Below are positions 35,460 to 47,813 of a stretch of DNA of 64,000 nt, one piece after another. Numbering within the stretch: position 1 is the stretch's first letter; the number at the start of each line of letters is the position of its first letter. This DNA comes from Lunularia cruciata. Lineage: Eukaryota; Streptophyta; Marchantiopsida; Lunulariales; Lunulariaceae. Location of the stretch: contig OX419762.1 of NCBI GenBank assembly GCA_948567375.1, forward strand, positions 439,001 through 503,000, read 5' to 3'. The notes below the pieces were generated by a model, which worked only from the letters and a program-made list of their open reading frames with translations, ran no database searches and was not told where the DNA came from. The translations under genes were made by a program, and so were the position numbers.

Positions 35460-36270
35460 ATTCATGGGGTTGGCAAGTACTCCATTGGTTGTTTGCCTAA
35501 AGTCTCTAGTTTTTGGTTGTCTTGCTTTGCAACTTCCTCCAATTTCTTCTTCTTTGTAGCTTCATAATTAGCATCTTCTTTTACATGGTATGAAATGCAT
35601 GTTTGCTTTGGATCTTGATGTAATATACTTGGCTGAAAGTTGCTCATGATGAAACACCTTGATTTCACTGTTAGATAACTATCCAAATTTGGCATAAGAA
35701 TGGATTGCAAAGGGCACCAAATAATGGGCCCCCTAGTTATTGAATACATGCACCATAAACTATGCCAAGTAATGGAACATGTGAGCACAATAAACCCCCT
35801 TGTCTGCAAACATGTTCTCAAAGGAAAGAACTTGACTAATCAAAAGTAAGTAGTGCATTGGAGTCTAAACAATTTCATTATCACTCTCAGTATATCCTTC
35901 TTGACTAGATCTGAATAATCCAACAAAAACCACCTATTCTTTATAGGTTTGTTTAGGGTTTAGGGTTTAGGGTTTAGGGTTTAGGGCACAAAAACAACAA
36001 AATCTAAAGGTTTGCTCTCTTGGCATATTCATAGAGTGAATCAAGAGTATGTCTCCCATTCTCCCCTATGTCACTACCCAATTTATGTCTATAATGCTCC
36101 TTGGTCTATTGCTTAGGATTTCCTCTCAAGGTGTCTAACTTATGGCTTGCTCTTTTGCAGATCTCTTGCCAATGTGGTAGACCACCATATTCCAATCCCA
36201 TAGCAAGAAGGTAACTCCTCAAGTAGCTTGTAATGTGCAAAAGATTTTTCTTTATGCACCTAAAGGGTGC
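35460..36270 (-). pseudogene. Ancient cousin of the GL ORF (copy J)
   Basis: Minus-strand fragments follow the GL N-terminal domain in order. GNPKQ-x-TKEHYRHKLG at about 36110 corresponds to GNPARWTESDWRLVLG. ISQVLSFENMFA at about 35830 corresponds to KHQAVFFHKLFA. GPHYLVPFAIHSYAKFG at about 35710-35760 corresponds to PPHYIVPFAAHFYLGLN. A Lys/Glu-rich linker follows at 35470-35560. Spacing between the blocks is similar to that in GL. Outside these blocks the DNA does not align by eye, so this is a separate, far older family or copy. Telomeric repeats at 35952-35986 sit between the first and second blocks. Stops are frequent. Confidence 0.6.
35952..35986 (+). repeat. Interstitial telomeric repeat, (TTTAGGG)5
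   Basis: Five perfect plant-type units in a row, with a partial unit before them. The run is far from any chromosome end as far as the window shows and lies inside the decayed minus-strand ORF. Short interstitial runs of this kind are known scars of double-strand break repair involving telomerase or telomeric DNA. Confidence 0.97.
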
Positions 36271-38900
36271 AAGTGACAAAGTCCTAATGAGTAAACTAAG
36301 GGGAGGTGGGTGATTCCCACCTTGATTAGAGGGAGAGGAGATTCAAGAGTATTAATGGTAATAGGGAGGCTATCAACCCTCAACCAATTTGGGAACACCC
36401 TCAAGTTCACTCTTCTCAGAAATTTCTAGAGGAATTGGCTTGCTATAGTCTAGGTGGTAGGGATAAGACCACCTAACTGCTAGGTTAGTACATGTGGAGA
36501 AGAAGAGTATTAATTGTATTTTGAGATCAAACTATATGTAAGTAGGAGATTAGCTCTTTGCACTTTTTGGTTAGCATATAAAAGTTCTAGCCCAAGCACT
36601 CACTTACCCATCAATTCAGTCTAGGTCATTCAATGGAAGAGTATAGGATCAAAAGTTGTGGAAGAAGAGGAATGGATGAGTAACTGCCAGTTCAAGACTG
36701 AATGGCACAAATTTTTGGCAGTTCTGTATTAAGGTCTCATTGAAACCTCTTATGATCAAGATTTGGTGCATGCATTTTCTTTGGTCACAAAATTTCTTTT
36801 GCACACCTAAGTATGAAGTGATGGGAATGTAATACTATGTATGATTGGCATCTTGAATTTTTAGGTTGGCTCCAAATATTAAAGTGGATTGTGAGCTAGC
36901 TCTCAATTTGTTAAAAACTCTCATAGGTTGGCGGCCAATGGTATAAGAATTGCCATTTTGGATGGCTTGCTCCAATTCTCAAGGATGTATAGTGGGAGAA
37001 CCACCTTGATAGTGATACGGTTTTGGTTCAAGATCTGAACTCTGACTAAAATTGAACTACATAGTCCCCAAACAAGAACCCATAACCTATCTCTTCACAC
37101 TACAACACTCCTTATGGAAATATTGATGCCATGCAATTCTACACTATGGTGTTGAGAGTTTTTCCAATCCTCTATCTTGTCCATGCTGTATTTCTCAACT
37201 TGTTGTCTGCTACACATGAACGATCTGATTGGGATTAGGATCGTGGTTTGGCAAGGAGGACTAGTAGTTGGTCATTGAATCAATATGTTGGGTATCTAGA
37301 TTTGATGGGTGGTAGACAACTAAGTTGAAACTAAGTAAGCACCGAGGGCGGTGTTGGGAAGGTCAAACCTACCTTGGTTTTCATTGTTTGGGATTCTAAG
37401 TTTTAGGCATAGAACCTCAAGGAATCTCTAGAGGAAAGGGTTCCTTGGTCCTCTCAAGTCTAGGCTTTGGGATTTTGTTCAAGGAGACACCTTCAATCCA
37501 TGGCAAGGATGGTGCTTTGGATTCCAAAACCAAACCCACATCTCTCAACCAAGTCCTGACCAAATATTGCAAGTTTGCACATGAGTGTAGAAGGGAGTGT
37601 AAGGAATGAAAATTAAAAATCTAGGAAACAAGCTCTATCATTGCATGGCACGGATTAACATACACATATATTATGTAGTTAGGCCAAGAATTTTCCTACA
37701 TCTACAAGTACACTAGTTTAGACATTAGGGTACTTTATCACACTATTAAAAATGAACCAATGTGCTCATATGAGTTCTCATCATGCTCAGCAAGACCCTA
37801 GTTGGGGGAACTACCCCTAGATCCCATCTATGAAGCCTATGAAAGGGTACATGAACTAAAGATTCCAATCAGACTCCACACTTAACAAGGAGTGTAGCAT
37901 TTGTGCTAAAGTGGGAAGAATAAGAGAAAAAAAGGTTGTGTTAGAGTCCATTAAATGATCCAAACTCATAGATAAAGATCAAGGGCATAAGATAGGAGAA
38001 TTTATGCAACAATTGATTCTTAGATTCAGTTCAAGGAGGGGAAAGTGATTGCCAACCAGCTGGGCGGGTGGATGGTAAGAAGACCTCATACTAGTGGTTG
38101 TTGGAAAACTAGATTGTAGCTCAAGGTAGTCTAGGGAGTCACTCCATCTTTGTAAGGGCAAAGATAATTTGACCAAACCAACAAAAATTGAAATCCTCAC
38201 TAAGGAATTAGTAGTGCAGCCATGGTTGATGTTATAGGTTCTCTAGTTGGTAGTCAAGGAGATGTTGGTAGTTAATATTGTCTTTCTTCTTCTTCTCTTG
38301 TTTGTATTCTTAGTGTAGTAACCTTGTTTATGTATGGTGTGACTTTGTTGTAGTAAAAACCTTTTAGATAGGAAGTTTGGGGGGAGTTTTAGTGACACTT
38401 GGACCAAAACTAGAAGGAGTTAGGAGATTTTATTGATGACTTGGGGTGGTAATATGATAATGTTGGTCTGCATGTTTTTTTAGGCATATACCTTTCTGAG
38501 CATGAAAAACATTAATCAAGTAACTCTTGTTTCATCAAACTCTTAAAAGAAGCATCAGTGCTTTATGGGACATGTTTTCTCTTCAAGAACAAGTAAGGAA
38601 TTGAGTGCAAACCGCAACCAAACCTTAATTCAACTAGACTACATGGTATCTCAAGGAGTACTTTTGTTGCAATAATACATAGATCTTTCACTTCTTTAGG
38701 ACACCAATCAATTCAATTTCGAAGGTAAAATCATAAAGGGAATGACCTTCTTATCCTACCTTGAGCACTTTTTTTAGGTAGTTGATAATACTTCCAAACA
38801 CCTAACCTCCACAAGGAGATTGACATGAAGAGATAATATTGGGTTCCAAACTACATCTCCATAACCTCAAGCTTAATTTCTAAAGGTTGGCATACAATAT
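36271..38900. other. Unassigned decayed sequence
   Basis: About 2.6 kb without a reading frame above 73 codons. I recognise no motif. A G-rich run (GGGGGGAG, about 38378-38385) followed by TTTTAGTGACACTTGG looks like a polypurine tract next to an LTR start, but I found no second LTR copy. No sign of a host gene. Confidence 0.4.
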
Positions 38901-39899
38901 TATGAGTTCTAGTTTTAATAGCGTTGGTATATCCAATGGTTATGTATTGGTTGGAGATGGTGCTACTACAAGTGGTGGTACCATTGAAATAGGTGGTGGA
39001 GTACCATGGTTTAACTGCATGGTAGAGTCCTTCTAGTGCTCAAAGTAGGACTATCAAGGAGTGTGGACTAACAAGCTAAAGAGCTTGTAGGAGTTCTTGA
39101 GGAAGGTTAGAGAAAGCTTGCACTTGCAAAGCAAAGTAGACAATTGCATGAGATGGTTGATTAATTTTGATGGTTTACTCAAGGAGTTATTGATGCAATG
39201 CCATCTAGTTCTAGTATGGGATATTAGATAGAAAGCTAAGATGTAGATAACATGATGTTATGTTATTACAAGGAACCTCACCAATTGCTGCTAGGAGCAA
39301 CAAGCCAAGTATGCATGGTATTCTTGGTACAAAATAAGTGACTACTAGTGAGAGTGGTCTACTTGGGTACATCCAAGTGAGCAAGGTTTACATGGGATGT
39401 AGTAAGAGGACATGTGGAGCTTCTAGCCAAAGTAGAAAGATTTTTTTACTTTGATTTTATGGACTCTTAGTAGTTGGAGGTATGGTAGTACCTCCCAAGG
39501 TCTTAGTGTACCATTTAGATGATGCATCTTCTAGTTCTATAACAATTATAGAGAATACTTGACATCCAAACATTGGACCCAAGCTTACAAGAAGAGAAAG
39601 ATTGAAAGTTTGGAGGTGCTTGAGGAACTACACAAGTTATTTAGCCTTTAGTACAAAGTATTTAGGTGCTTTGAAGAAACTTGGTATTTTAGATTGATCT
39701 GACTAGTGATACATAAGTCTTTCAATGTCCCTATAGATATAGTGATATAGAAAGAGTCTTGATTTACAGCAAGAGTCAAGATATTTTTGAGGTTGGTTTG
39801 GTAGAGATCTCACATGGAGAGTATGCTTCAACCACAATGATACCAACCAAGAAACATATGCATGGATACTACAAGGATAGGCAAATGTGTAAATATTAC

Positions 39900-40340
39900 C
39901 ATCATATATTCTAGGTTCATACTAATTGGAGTATATTGAGGCTTGAAGTAGTGCTCATCCAACAACATGACAAGGAAAAGGAGTTTGTAATAGTTTATGC
40001 TACTTTTTCTAACAATCAATGGAAGTCAAGTACAATTTATATGAGAAGGAGTGGTTAGCAATAGTGTGGGCAAAATATTATTTTTTATGTTACTTGTTTT
40101 GGAACCCCTTCACTCCTTCACTCTCATCATCAATCATCAACCAGACAAGCTTTTTAGGGAAGCCTGCATGATAGGATCTGATTTTACAAGAGTATAATTT
40201 CATGGTTGCTCATAGACCTAGAGTAATGAACCATGATGTAGATGAGTTGAGTAGAAACCCATGTACCAAGCAACATGATGAGATATGAGTATGTTGGCAT
40301 GGTGAAATGGATGAGTAGATGGTGTTAGGTTGGCATAAAT
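39900..40340 (+). pseudogene. Element 5 RNase H fragment
   Basis: Pieces in shifting frames match the Ty3 RNase H order: NWSILRLEVVLIQQHDKEKEFVIVY-like start (first catalytic strand, Asp not preserved), then AIVWAKYYFLCYLFW, LIINHQPDK (the D-H-Q-P motif with D to N) and VMNHDVDELSRNPC at the end. These are standard landmarks of the domain, so identity is good although coding capacity is gone. Confidence 0.65.
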
Positions 40341-40979
40341 TTGCCTTTTATGTATGTTGATTGGGGCTTTGGTAGTATCTCTATCAATACAAACATTAGA
40401 AGTTGTTGAGTTCTTAGATCTAAAGAGTGGAGATGTAGGTATTGGTCAGTAAAGTATTCATGATGATGTCTTAATGATGGAATATATTTGCATTGGTACT
40501 TTGAGTGGCATAATTAGTGCAAAGGAGAAAGACCATGTCCTTCAAGAAGCCAAGCAATTAGGTGGGAAAGTGTGGTGCCCACATTTTTTGTTTTTTGCTG
40601 TTTATTAGTATTTAAGGGAAGAAGTAAGCATTGAAAGCCAAATTATGGAAAATGAATGGACGGAAGTGACTTCAGAGGACATCCAAAGAAGGCGACATAG
40701 GATCCAATGATGGAGGTACTCAAAAGAAGGGTATGGCAGAAAAAAGTCCGAAGAGCACCATCTTTGGGTTGAAAGGCACAGGTGATACAAAGACCGTCTA
40801 ACAACCTTGGTACGTGGCAAGAAAGTACACTTCAAGAAATGGCAGAGGCAGAAGAAGCATGTCTTGACAGTGACCGGACATCAACACGCAAGAGAGGGGA
40901 AGTTGAATTTGAAATTGACTGAAGAATGACTGCAATTTGGGGTAATATAAGATTGCAATTATGCAGGGACAAGTTGAAT

Positions 40980-43453
40980 ATGCCAAGTAAATTCCAATTC
41001 CTTTGAGTAGTCGTCTTGCAATAATGCATGTCCAGAAGCAAATTGAGAGTGAAATTTTCCAAAATCCAGAAGGGGTTAGAGTGTCTCGTCGAGGAGAGGG
41101 CATTGTCTTTCAATGTTGTGGAATGCAAGAGCAGATCATGGCAAAGAAGGTCACAAATGCACTGGTGGTGCGGAGTTTGGCAATTCGTAGGTTAGATGTA
41201 GTAGCCAGAATCGAAGTCTTGAATAGACTTTGTATTATGTTTTTAGCATGGAACTGGAATTTTAGTTTCCCAGGAGTGATGGCAGAGATAGCTGCTAGTA
41301 ATTGTGAGGAGGGTCCCAAAGTTGAAGAGAAGAGAGGAAATCCGGCTTGATGGACAAAGTTGGATTGGAGGTTAGTATTGGGGAGGAAGCAAGAGAGCCA
41401 ACACGGATCACCTTCTATCGGAAGTGTGATGCTGCAAAAGAGACGGCAAAAATTTGAAACTCGTTCTTTGCTCCGAGAACCACAAATGGCTACAAGGTGG
41501 AGTCCTATCGGGATCCGATTAGGAGAATTATCATGAGGGCGATGATGGCCATGTTCAAGCCAAAATGAATGACGTATGTGAACATGCAGCAAGCGGTCTT
41601 CTTCCACCAGATGTTTGCAGGAGTTAAGGTGAATTGGGCAAAGTGTTTTCACCACCAAACAAGGCAGATGGTGATCAATTGGCGAACAGGTTCTCCTCCT
41701 CATTATTTTGCACCATTTGCAGTGCATTTCTACTTCAGGTTGAACTTGCTGACAATAGAGAAATGGCATTGCATGGTGTTCCATTTTCATCCTGACTTAA
41801 GACGAGAAGTGGACGAAGAAGAGCGATAGTATATGATACACCTGCGAGCCAATGACGATCATTTCTTGAAGACCGGACAGTTGCCTTCCGTTCAAAGGAA
41901 GACTCAAAGACTGGTTGTGCAAAATAAGAAGATGGTGAGAGAAGCATCATTGGAATCAGAGTCTGAAGAAGAAACCAAGTCGCAAGAGGAGGAATCCAAA
42001 GAAGATGAACTCACCTTAAAAAGTGAGGAGTCTGGAAGTGATAGTGAGGGGGAACCTGAGGTTCAGCAATTGGTGGCGGTTAGTGAAGCTTGTCATATGA
42101 TGATTGACAGAGTACCCAAAACAATGAGTCATTGTGTAGCCATGGTGGTGAATAAGCAGAGACCAGAGGAAAAGGAGGAGTATCCTGTGGGGCCGAGTTC
42201 AATCGGTAAAGAAGAAGAAAGTTCAGATGCGGTGTCTCTGAAGATACAAAGATCGCAACTTTGGATGAAGGAGCCAATGAAGGAGGCGAAGACTAAAGAC
42301 AAAGATGGCGATGAAGATAAAGAAAGCTTTGGTGGGATATCATATCTGACAAAAGTGGTCACCCAGTTGTTGGAGCTGTTAAAGGAGCATCGGAATGTAA
42401 TTCCCCAAGATTGTAGGAAGGAGATGAATGAGTTGCAGGTGGTGAAGCATCTGTTGAGTGAAGTGAAGGGGTTGTAGGAGCAACAAGTCCAAAGAAATGA
42501 AGAAATTGAAGAACTTTGGAGGGATGAAGTCTTGAAGAAGAAGACTTTCAAGATGTTACAAGGAGTTGCGAGTCAAAAGAGAAAGAACTGTAGAGGCAAG
42601 CTGGAGAATTGAAGGAGCAAGCAATGTGGCTAAGCAAAATGGAGGAGGAAGTGAGTGATGTGCGCATCGAGAATATTCATTTGAAGGCGACGGCAACAAT
42701 AATGGAGCAGGAGTTGGACAGCTTGAAGAAGAGTGCAGCGGGGAAGGATCAAGCATGGCAGAGGGAGTTAGCAGCCAAGCAGGAAGAAGAAGAACGATTA
42801 TGAGAGCTACTCAGAAGTGCTGAGTTATAGAGTACATAGTATGCGGAGGAGAAGAAGATGCTTGCTACAGAGTACAAAGATGAGCTGAAGATGTATCATG
42901 AAGAGTTGAAGGTAGAGTGCTCTTGAGGATATGAGTCAGAATCAGTAGGAGAAGTTGCGGGGAAGTTGAGAGCAATCTACATGGAGGCTGAAGGGAGATT
43001 GGAAGAAGCCCGTCTACATGAGTTGAAGTTGCTTGTGCAGGAAACTCGGAAGAGAAAAGCCAAAGATGTGGACATGAACACGTTGATGATTTGATTGAGG
43101 GAGCGTGTAGACCAAAAGATGTTAGAAGTAGAAGAAAATGTTAGTCTCAGATTAGATTTAGTCAAATCAGAGTTAGAGAAAATTAGGAATAGTGTGACCG
43201 CGGGGAGGAAGTCAGATGTCACAAAAGTAGGAACTCAGGTGTCATCGGACTTGTTATTTGATACATTGGAGAAGAGTAGTTTAGGAGATAAAGAGTTAGA
43301 TAAGTCACTCCTTAGTGCAATTGTAGTTCCTAATGTAGAAGTAGTAGAATTAGTGAGGGAATTGGTAGAATTAGCTATACCCGAAGAAGGAGAAGTACTA
43401 GGAAGATCACCGGGTTTGGAAGCCGATGATGAAGTAAACATCAGATCGGGGTA
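40980..43453 (+). pseudogene. GL ORF, copy E
   Basis: Start ATG at 40980 (MPSKFQFL), then a stop and shift, and the N-terminal domain at 41003-41830 in two frames: ITFLAWNWNFSFPG counterpart, TSYVNMQQAVFFHQMF, FHHQTRQMVINW and PPHYFAPFAVHFYFRLN. The acidic linker and first helix form a 214-codon open stretch (41833-42477), then coiled coil at 42609-43090 and a C-terminal tail at 43095-43453. At codon 224 of the family this copy keeps CAG. Function unknown. Confidence 0.75.
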
Positions 43454-43933
43454 AGAAATAGTTTTGAGATAGGAAGAGGCAGATATGAAGAGATGAATTG
43501 TCAATTTGGATCTGCAGGTAGGAAGAGATGTTAGGGAAGCGGTGCATAGGTAGGAAGAATTGCAGTTTGCTTCAGTATTTAAGGGGAGCATTTGCAATCT
43601 CATGTTGTTCAGTATTCAAATTTCTGAAGATAGATAAAGCGAAGTGCTGTTTTCAATGCTCGTCGCTTGAGCTTAATTCCGATTGTCAATTCTGTGTGTG
43701 TGTTTGTGATTGTGTGGAGAATTCCAAAGTGCAAGTTAGTGTGACTATGGATGTTGGATTCTACAGCCTTGATCTTCATTCTATGTGTTTGATCTTGAGT
43801 GAAGTGTATCAGAGCAATGCCTTGACAAATCTGAGAAGAATTGTAGTGTTGGTAGTATTCTGCATTTGTGAGTGCAGCACAAAGTTGATGTGAAGCAATT
43901 TTGATCGAGGAAGTTGTGCCTTCAGTGGAGGGG

Positions 43934-44674
43934 TGTAATACCAAGAGCTAGCCATATGATCTAGATGTGAAATTTGGTTTGGTAACATCTAGAATGATGT
44001 TATATATGATGGTCAAAATAGATAAGATAGAAGTATCACCAAAAGAGTACTTCTACTAATAGGGCAAAAACCAAAATAGACTTGAGAACCTTACAACCAA
44101 TAGCTAGACATATGATTTAAAGTTGAGAATTGGTTTGGTAACATCTGGAAGGATGTAATACATGATGGACTAAACAGATCAGAAAGAGGTATCACCAAAA
44201 GGGGACTTCTACTAATAGAGTAGGAATTGAAATATGCCTAAAATCTTTGAAGGCAATTTTGGAGGCCTAAACGGATGAATTAGGCCTCGAAAATGTGCAG
44301 AAATTCCCCCCCTCAATGGAGGAGAGGCTGGCCCTCCCTTACTCTGCTTTGTCTTGTCAAGAGCTTTCCAACGGTACCTTACTCATGTGATTTTGAGATT
44401 CCTACAAGAAGATTCCCTAAAAGATTCCCTCCGGTCAAAGCTTGTTTGACCAACCAGATAGGACCTAGACTAGACATGTCACCCATCCAAGTACGTAATC
44501 CAAGGGTGGAGCTTGCTGAAATGTCACCTATCTGTGTCCCTACTCCTATGGTGGAGCTTACTTGATGGAGATCCTCTTTGTCTATATAATAAAGAGAAGG
44601 TGCTCCCTTGGGGCATCAATTGTTTGAGTGTGCAATCTATTTTTTCTCTCTTCTCTTGTCCTCAGAGTATTACA
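43934..44674 (+). repeat. CHR1-family solo LTR
   Basis: TGTAATACC...GTATTACA, 741 bp, flanked by perfect AGGGG duplications (43929-43933 and 44675-44679). Removing it restores the GL tail sequence GGAGGGGTGGAAC seen in other copies. It contains the duplicated U3 module and TATATAATA region of CHR1. This is the best copy for defining the ends of that LTR. The insertion is younger than GL copy E. Confidence 0.95.
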
Positions 44675-45039
44675 AGGGGTGGAACAAAATTCTAAGGTGA
44701 AATTGTTATTTGCAGTGAAGTGCCGTCTTCGGGAGAATCTGAATCATCACAATCAAGAGTTGTTTGGACAGAATTTGCTATGTTGTGATTATGTGTGTGT
44801 ATTCGTGACAAGTTGTCAAGCTTGTGACCTTGTTATTCTCTTCTGGGTGTAGTTTCTACTTGAGAGATTAAAGAAGAAATCAAGAAGAACTACATTGAGA
44901 CTTTTGACTTTGTATTTGGACATTTCTAAATCGTATCTCTACGGGAACGAACTTTACTTACCTAATTACCGCAAAAGTGATATTTGCCGGGTTGTCACAG
45001 AAAGCATATATATTGTTTGGATATGGGAGGATGGTGGAG

Positions 45040-46010
45040 TTTTAGTAATACTTCTTCCATCTTAGAGGCCACAATTGGTACATCATGCTCATGAGGAACT
45101 AGGATATTTTGGAGTGAAGCAGACATATAGCTTACTCCAAATGTATTATTAGTGGTGCAGTATGAAAACTTATGTGTTATAACTTATTGCCAAATATATG
45201 GTTTGTGAGAAAGTTAGAGCATCATTCAATGCTCTCACACCACAATTACACCCACTATCTATCATGGTGTTGGGTTATTGCTAGAATTTGGACTTTGTTA
45301 AACCTTTGCTGATTATTTTGAGATATCATTAGTATGTTTTGGTTATAGTGGAGCACTTCTCCAAGTGGATTGAGTCGGTGGCATTTCTAAATAAGTCTAA
45401 TGAAAGGATAACTTATTTCTTTCAAGATTGCATTATTAGTCATTTTGGTGCACCAACTTAGGTCTTGATTGATCAAGGTGTAGAGTTATCAAGAGATTTT
45501 CAAGTCTTATGTGACAAGGCCTTGATTATCAATGTACTACATCTTGAGATATCATGAGGCAAATGGTTTGGAAAAGGGAGTTTTTTAAATGGTGAAGAGA
45601 TGATTGCATAAGTATTGTTTGCAAAGAGATCACTTGGGAGATTGGGATCTCCAATTACCTTGGTTGGCTATGGCCTATTGGTTCAACTAACAAGTTTCCT
45701 TAGCATCCTTCTCTCTCTAATTTTTTACTCTAGAGCTGAGATCCAAATTTACCTACAACTATTATCATTATGTTATTATAGTCTTGGACTTAGATGATTT
45801 GGATATCCAAATGAACTCATGTTCTCAATAAGCAAAGATTTTTGGAGAGTGATACCAATGGCTTTTGAGAACTTAGTGATTGCTCATCATAAGGACACCG
45901 TATATTATACCATTATTCAAGGACAAGTTATAGATGCTCAAACTATTAGTTTCATTGAAGTGATTATTTATATCTACAAAGGACCACCAAAAACTCTTCA
46001 GTGAATATAT
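45040..46010 (+). pseudogene. Element 5 integrase
   Basis: Reads HHAHEELGYFGVKQTYSLLQ (zinc-finger His pair and helix, about 45076-45135), then a decayed C-x2-C, then core VIVEHFSKWIESV (first acidic residue changed to Glu) and HFGAP-x-VLIDQGVEL (second Asp kept, about 45450-45490). DWDLQLPWLAMAYWFN lies at about 45640-45690. After that only short frames remain. Several stops. Confidence 0.7.
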
Positions 46011-47786
46011 ACTACAATATCTTGAGAGTTTATCCTTCTAAATTCTCATATTAGAAAGATGCAATGGTGTTGTGTGGAAGGATTATATGTGCAGCTATAA
46101 GCCATGCCACTTCCCAAACATTGATGGCACAATGGACCCAAGTTTGGCCATTGTAGGGAGAAGCTTGTAGTGTGTGTTATGTGGCTCTACTAGTGGAGTT
46201 GCTATTATGTTGGTGTGTGGTATTTGTTTGAGAGGATAACATTTGGCATGTTTGACTTCTCCCATGGTAGTTCCTCAAGAGCAATGGTTGTGTCCTCAAT
46301 GTTCATGATACCTTTGCTAGTTCACTCCATAGGTGATATGGATTGAAAATAGGCAACTAATGATAGGGTATAATAGCACCTAGCCTTTTGATCTTTGCAC
46401 ACTTATGACAACCCGACAAATATCACTTTTGCGGTAATCAGGTAAGTAAAGTTTGTTCCCGCAAAGATTAAAGTACAAATTTCCAAATACAAAGTCAAAG
46501 TAACAACTTTAGTTCTTCTTGGTTGAGGCTTTAATCTCTCAAGTAGAAACCACACCCAAAAGAGAGTAATAATTTGCAGTCTCATCACAACAATCTATCA
46601 CACATAATCACAACTCCATCAAATCTTTCCAAACAATCTTGATTGTGATGATTCAGGCTCTCTCAAAAATAGCACTTCATTGCAAAACGACTTCACCTTA
46701 GAATTGTGTTCCACCCCTCCACTGAAGGCACAACTTCCTTGATTGAAATTGCTTCACCTCAACTCTATGCTGCACTCACAAATGCAAAATACTACCAACA
46801 CTACAATTCCTCTTAGATTTATCAAGGCATTGCTTTGATTGCACTTCACTTAGGATCAAACACACAGAGTAAAGATCAAGGCTGCAAAATCCAACATCCA
46901 ACAAGCACACTGACTTGCACTTCAAATTTCTCCACACTCACAAACACAGACACAATGTTGATACTCGGAATTATGCTCAAACGACAAGCATTGAAATCAG
47001 CACTTTGCTTTATCTATTCTTAGAAATTATGAGCACTAAACAACATTTTCTTGTGAATGCCACTCTTAAATAGTGAAGCAAATGACAATACTAATAACTA
47101 TACCATTTCCTAACAACTCTTCTAACCAGCAAATCCAAGATGATAATGCAACTCTTCATATCTGCCTCTTCAAATCTCAAATCTGTTACTAATCCGGTCC
47201 AATGTCTACTTCTTCCTCGACTTTCAAACCCGATCCCGAAGTAACTTCACTCATTATTACTCTATCCTCGGGTTTCACAACTACTAATTCCTCTACCAAT
47301 TCTAACATTTCTCTTTCTTGACCTGCAATTCCACTAGTGGGTAATCCATCTAACTTCTTATCTCCCGACCCACTCTTCTCCAATACCTCTGATGGTAACT
47401 GTGGTGCCCACATTTTTTGTTTTTTTCCAAAATAAAGGAGAAGAAGTGTATAGAGAAGTCGGATTGCGCTTGTATGGCCGAAGAAGACGAAGACAATTGT
47501 CTTCGGGGTGAAACCCAAAGTAAAGTGACTTCGGGTCATAAGGCAAAGTACTCTGAAATGCCGTGTCAGCATACAATACAAAGTAAATTGTCTTCGGCTT
47601 GGAGGGAGCTCAACCCGAGGCAAAGACAGTCTAACAACCTTTTGTCGGGGTGAGAAATTCAAGAAGGGGCCGTTTCAAAATTGGCGGCTCATACGCGTGA
47701 AGGTGTGGTGATAGTGACAGGTGCATGCCGGAGGTGTGATTTCTCGGTAGAAACTCGAAGCGACGGAAGACAAAGAAGTGCAACTC

Positions 47787-47794
47787 TATAAAAA
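47787..47794 (+). promoter_or_regulatory. First TATA-like box of GL copy G
   Basis: TATAAAAA, 20 bases before the ATG at 47814. The same box stands at the same place in D, F and H on the minus strand (read there as CTATAAAAAT). If it is used, the start of transcription would fall almost on the ATG, giving a very short leader or use of a later start codon. Confidence 0.5.
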
Positions 47795-47813
47795 TCGAAA
47801 CTGCAACGACAAA

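Larger units (their letters stand above)
40571..44999 (+). mobile_element. GL element copy E (3.69 kb plus a solo LTR insert)
   Basis: Begins TGTGGTGCCCACA and ends GGGTTGTCACA, with perfect GAAAG duplications at 40566-40570 and 45000-45004. It is inserted in element 5 between RNase H and integrase. The 741-bp CHR1 solo LTR at 43934-44674 lies in its 3' tail. The second TATA-like box (TATTTAAG) is at about 43577. It shares the TKVVTxLLELLKEH linker end with copy A. Confidence 0.93.
38901..46350 (+). mobile_element. Element 5, decayed Ty3/gypsy relic split by GL copy E
   Basis: RNase H sequence (39900-40330) and integrase sequence (45060-45700) lie on either side of GL copy E and join in the correct order when the copy and one GAAAG duplication are removed. 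The part before 39900 is barely readable. LTRs were not found. The integrase form VIVEHFSKWIESV is that of a non-chromoviral Ty3 element. It differs from element 3 (VVDYIAKWAKA), so it is a separate family. Confidence 0.6.
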
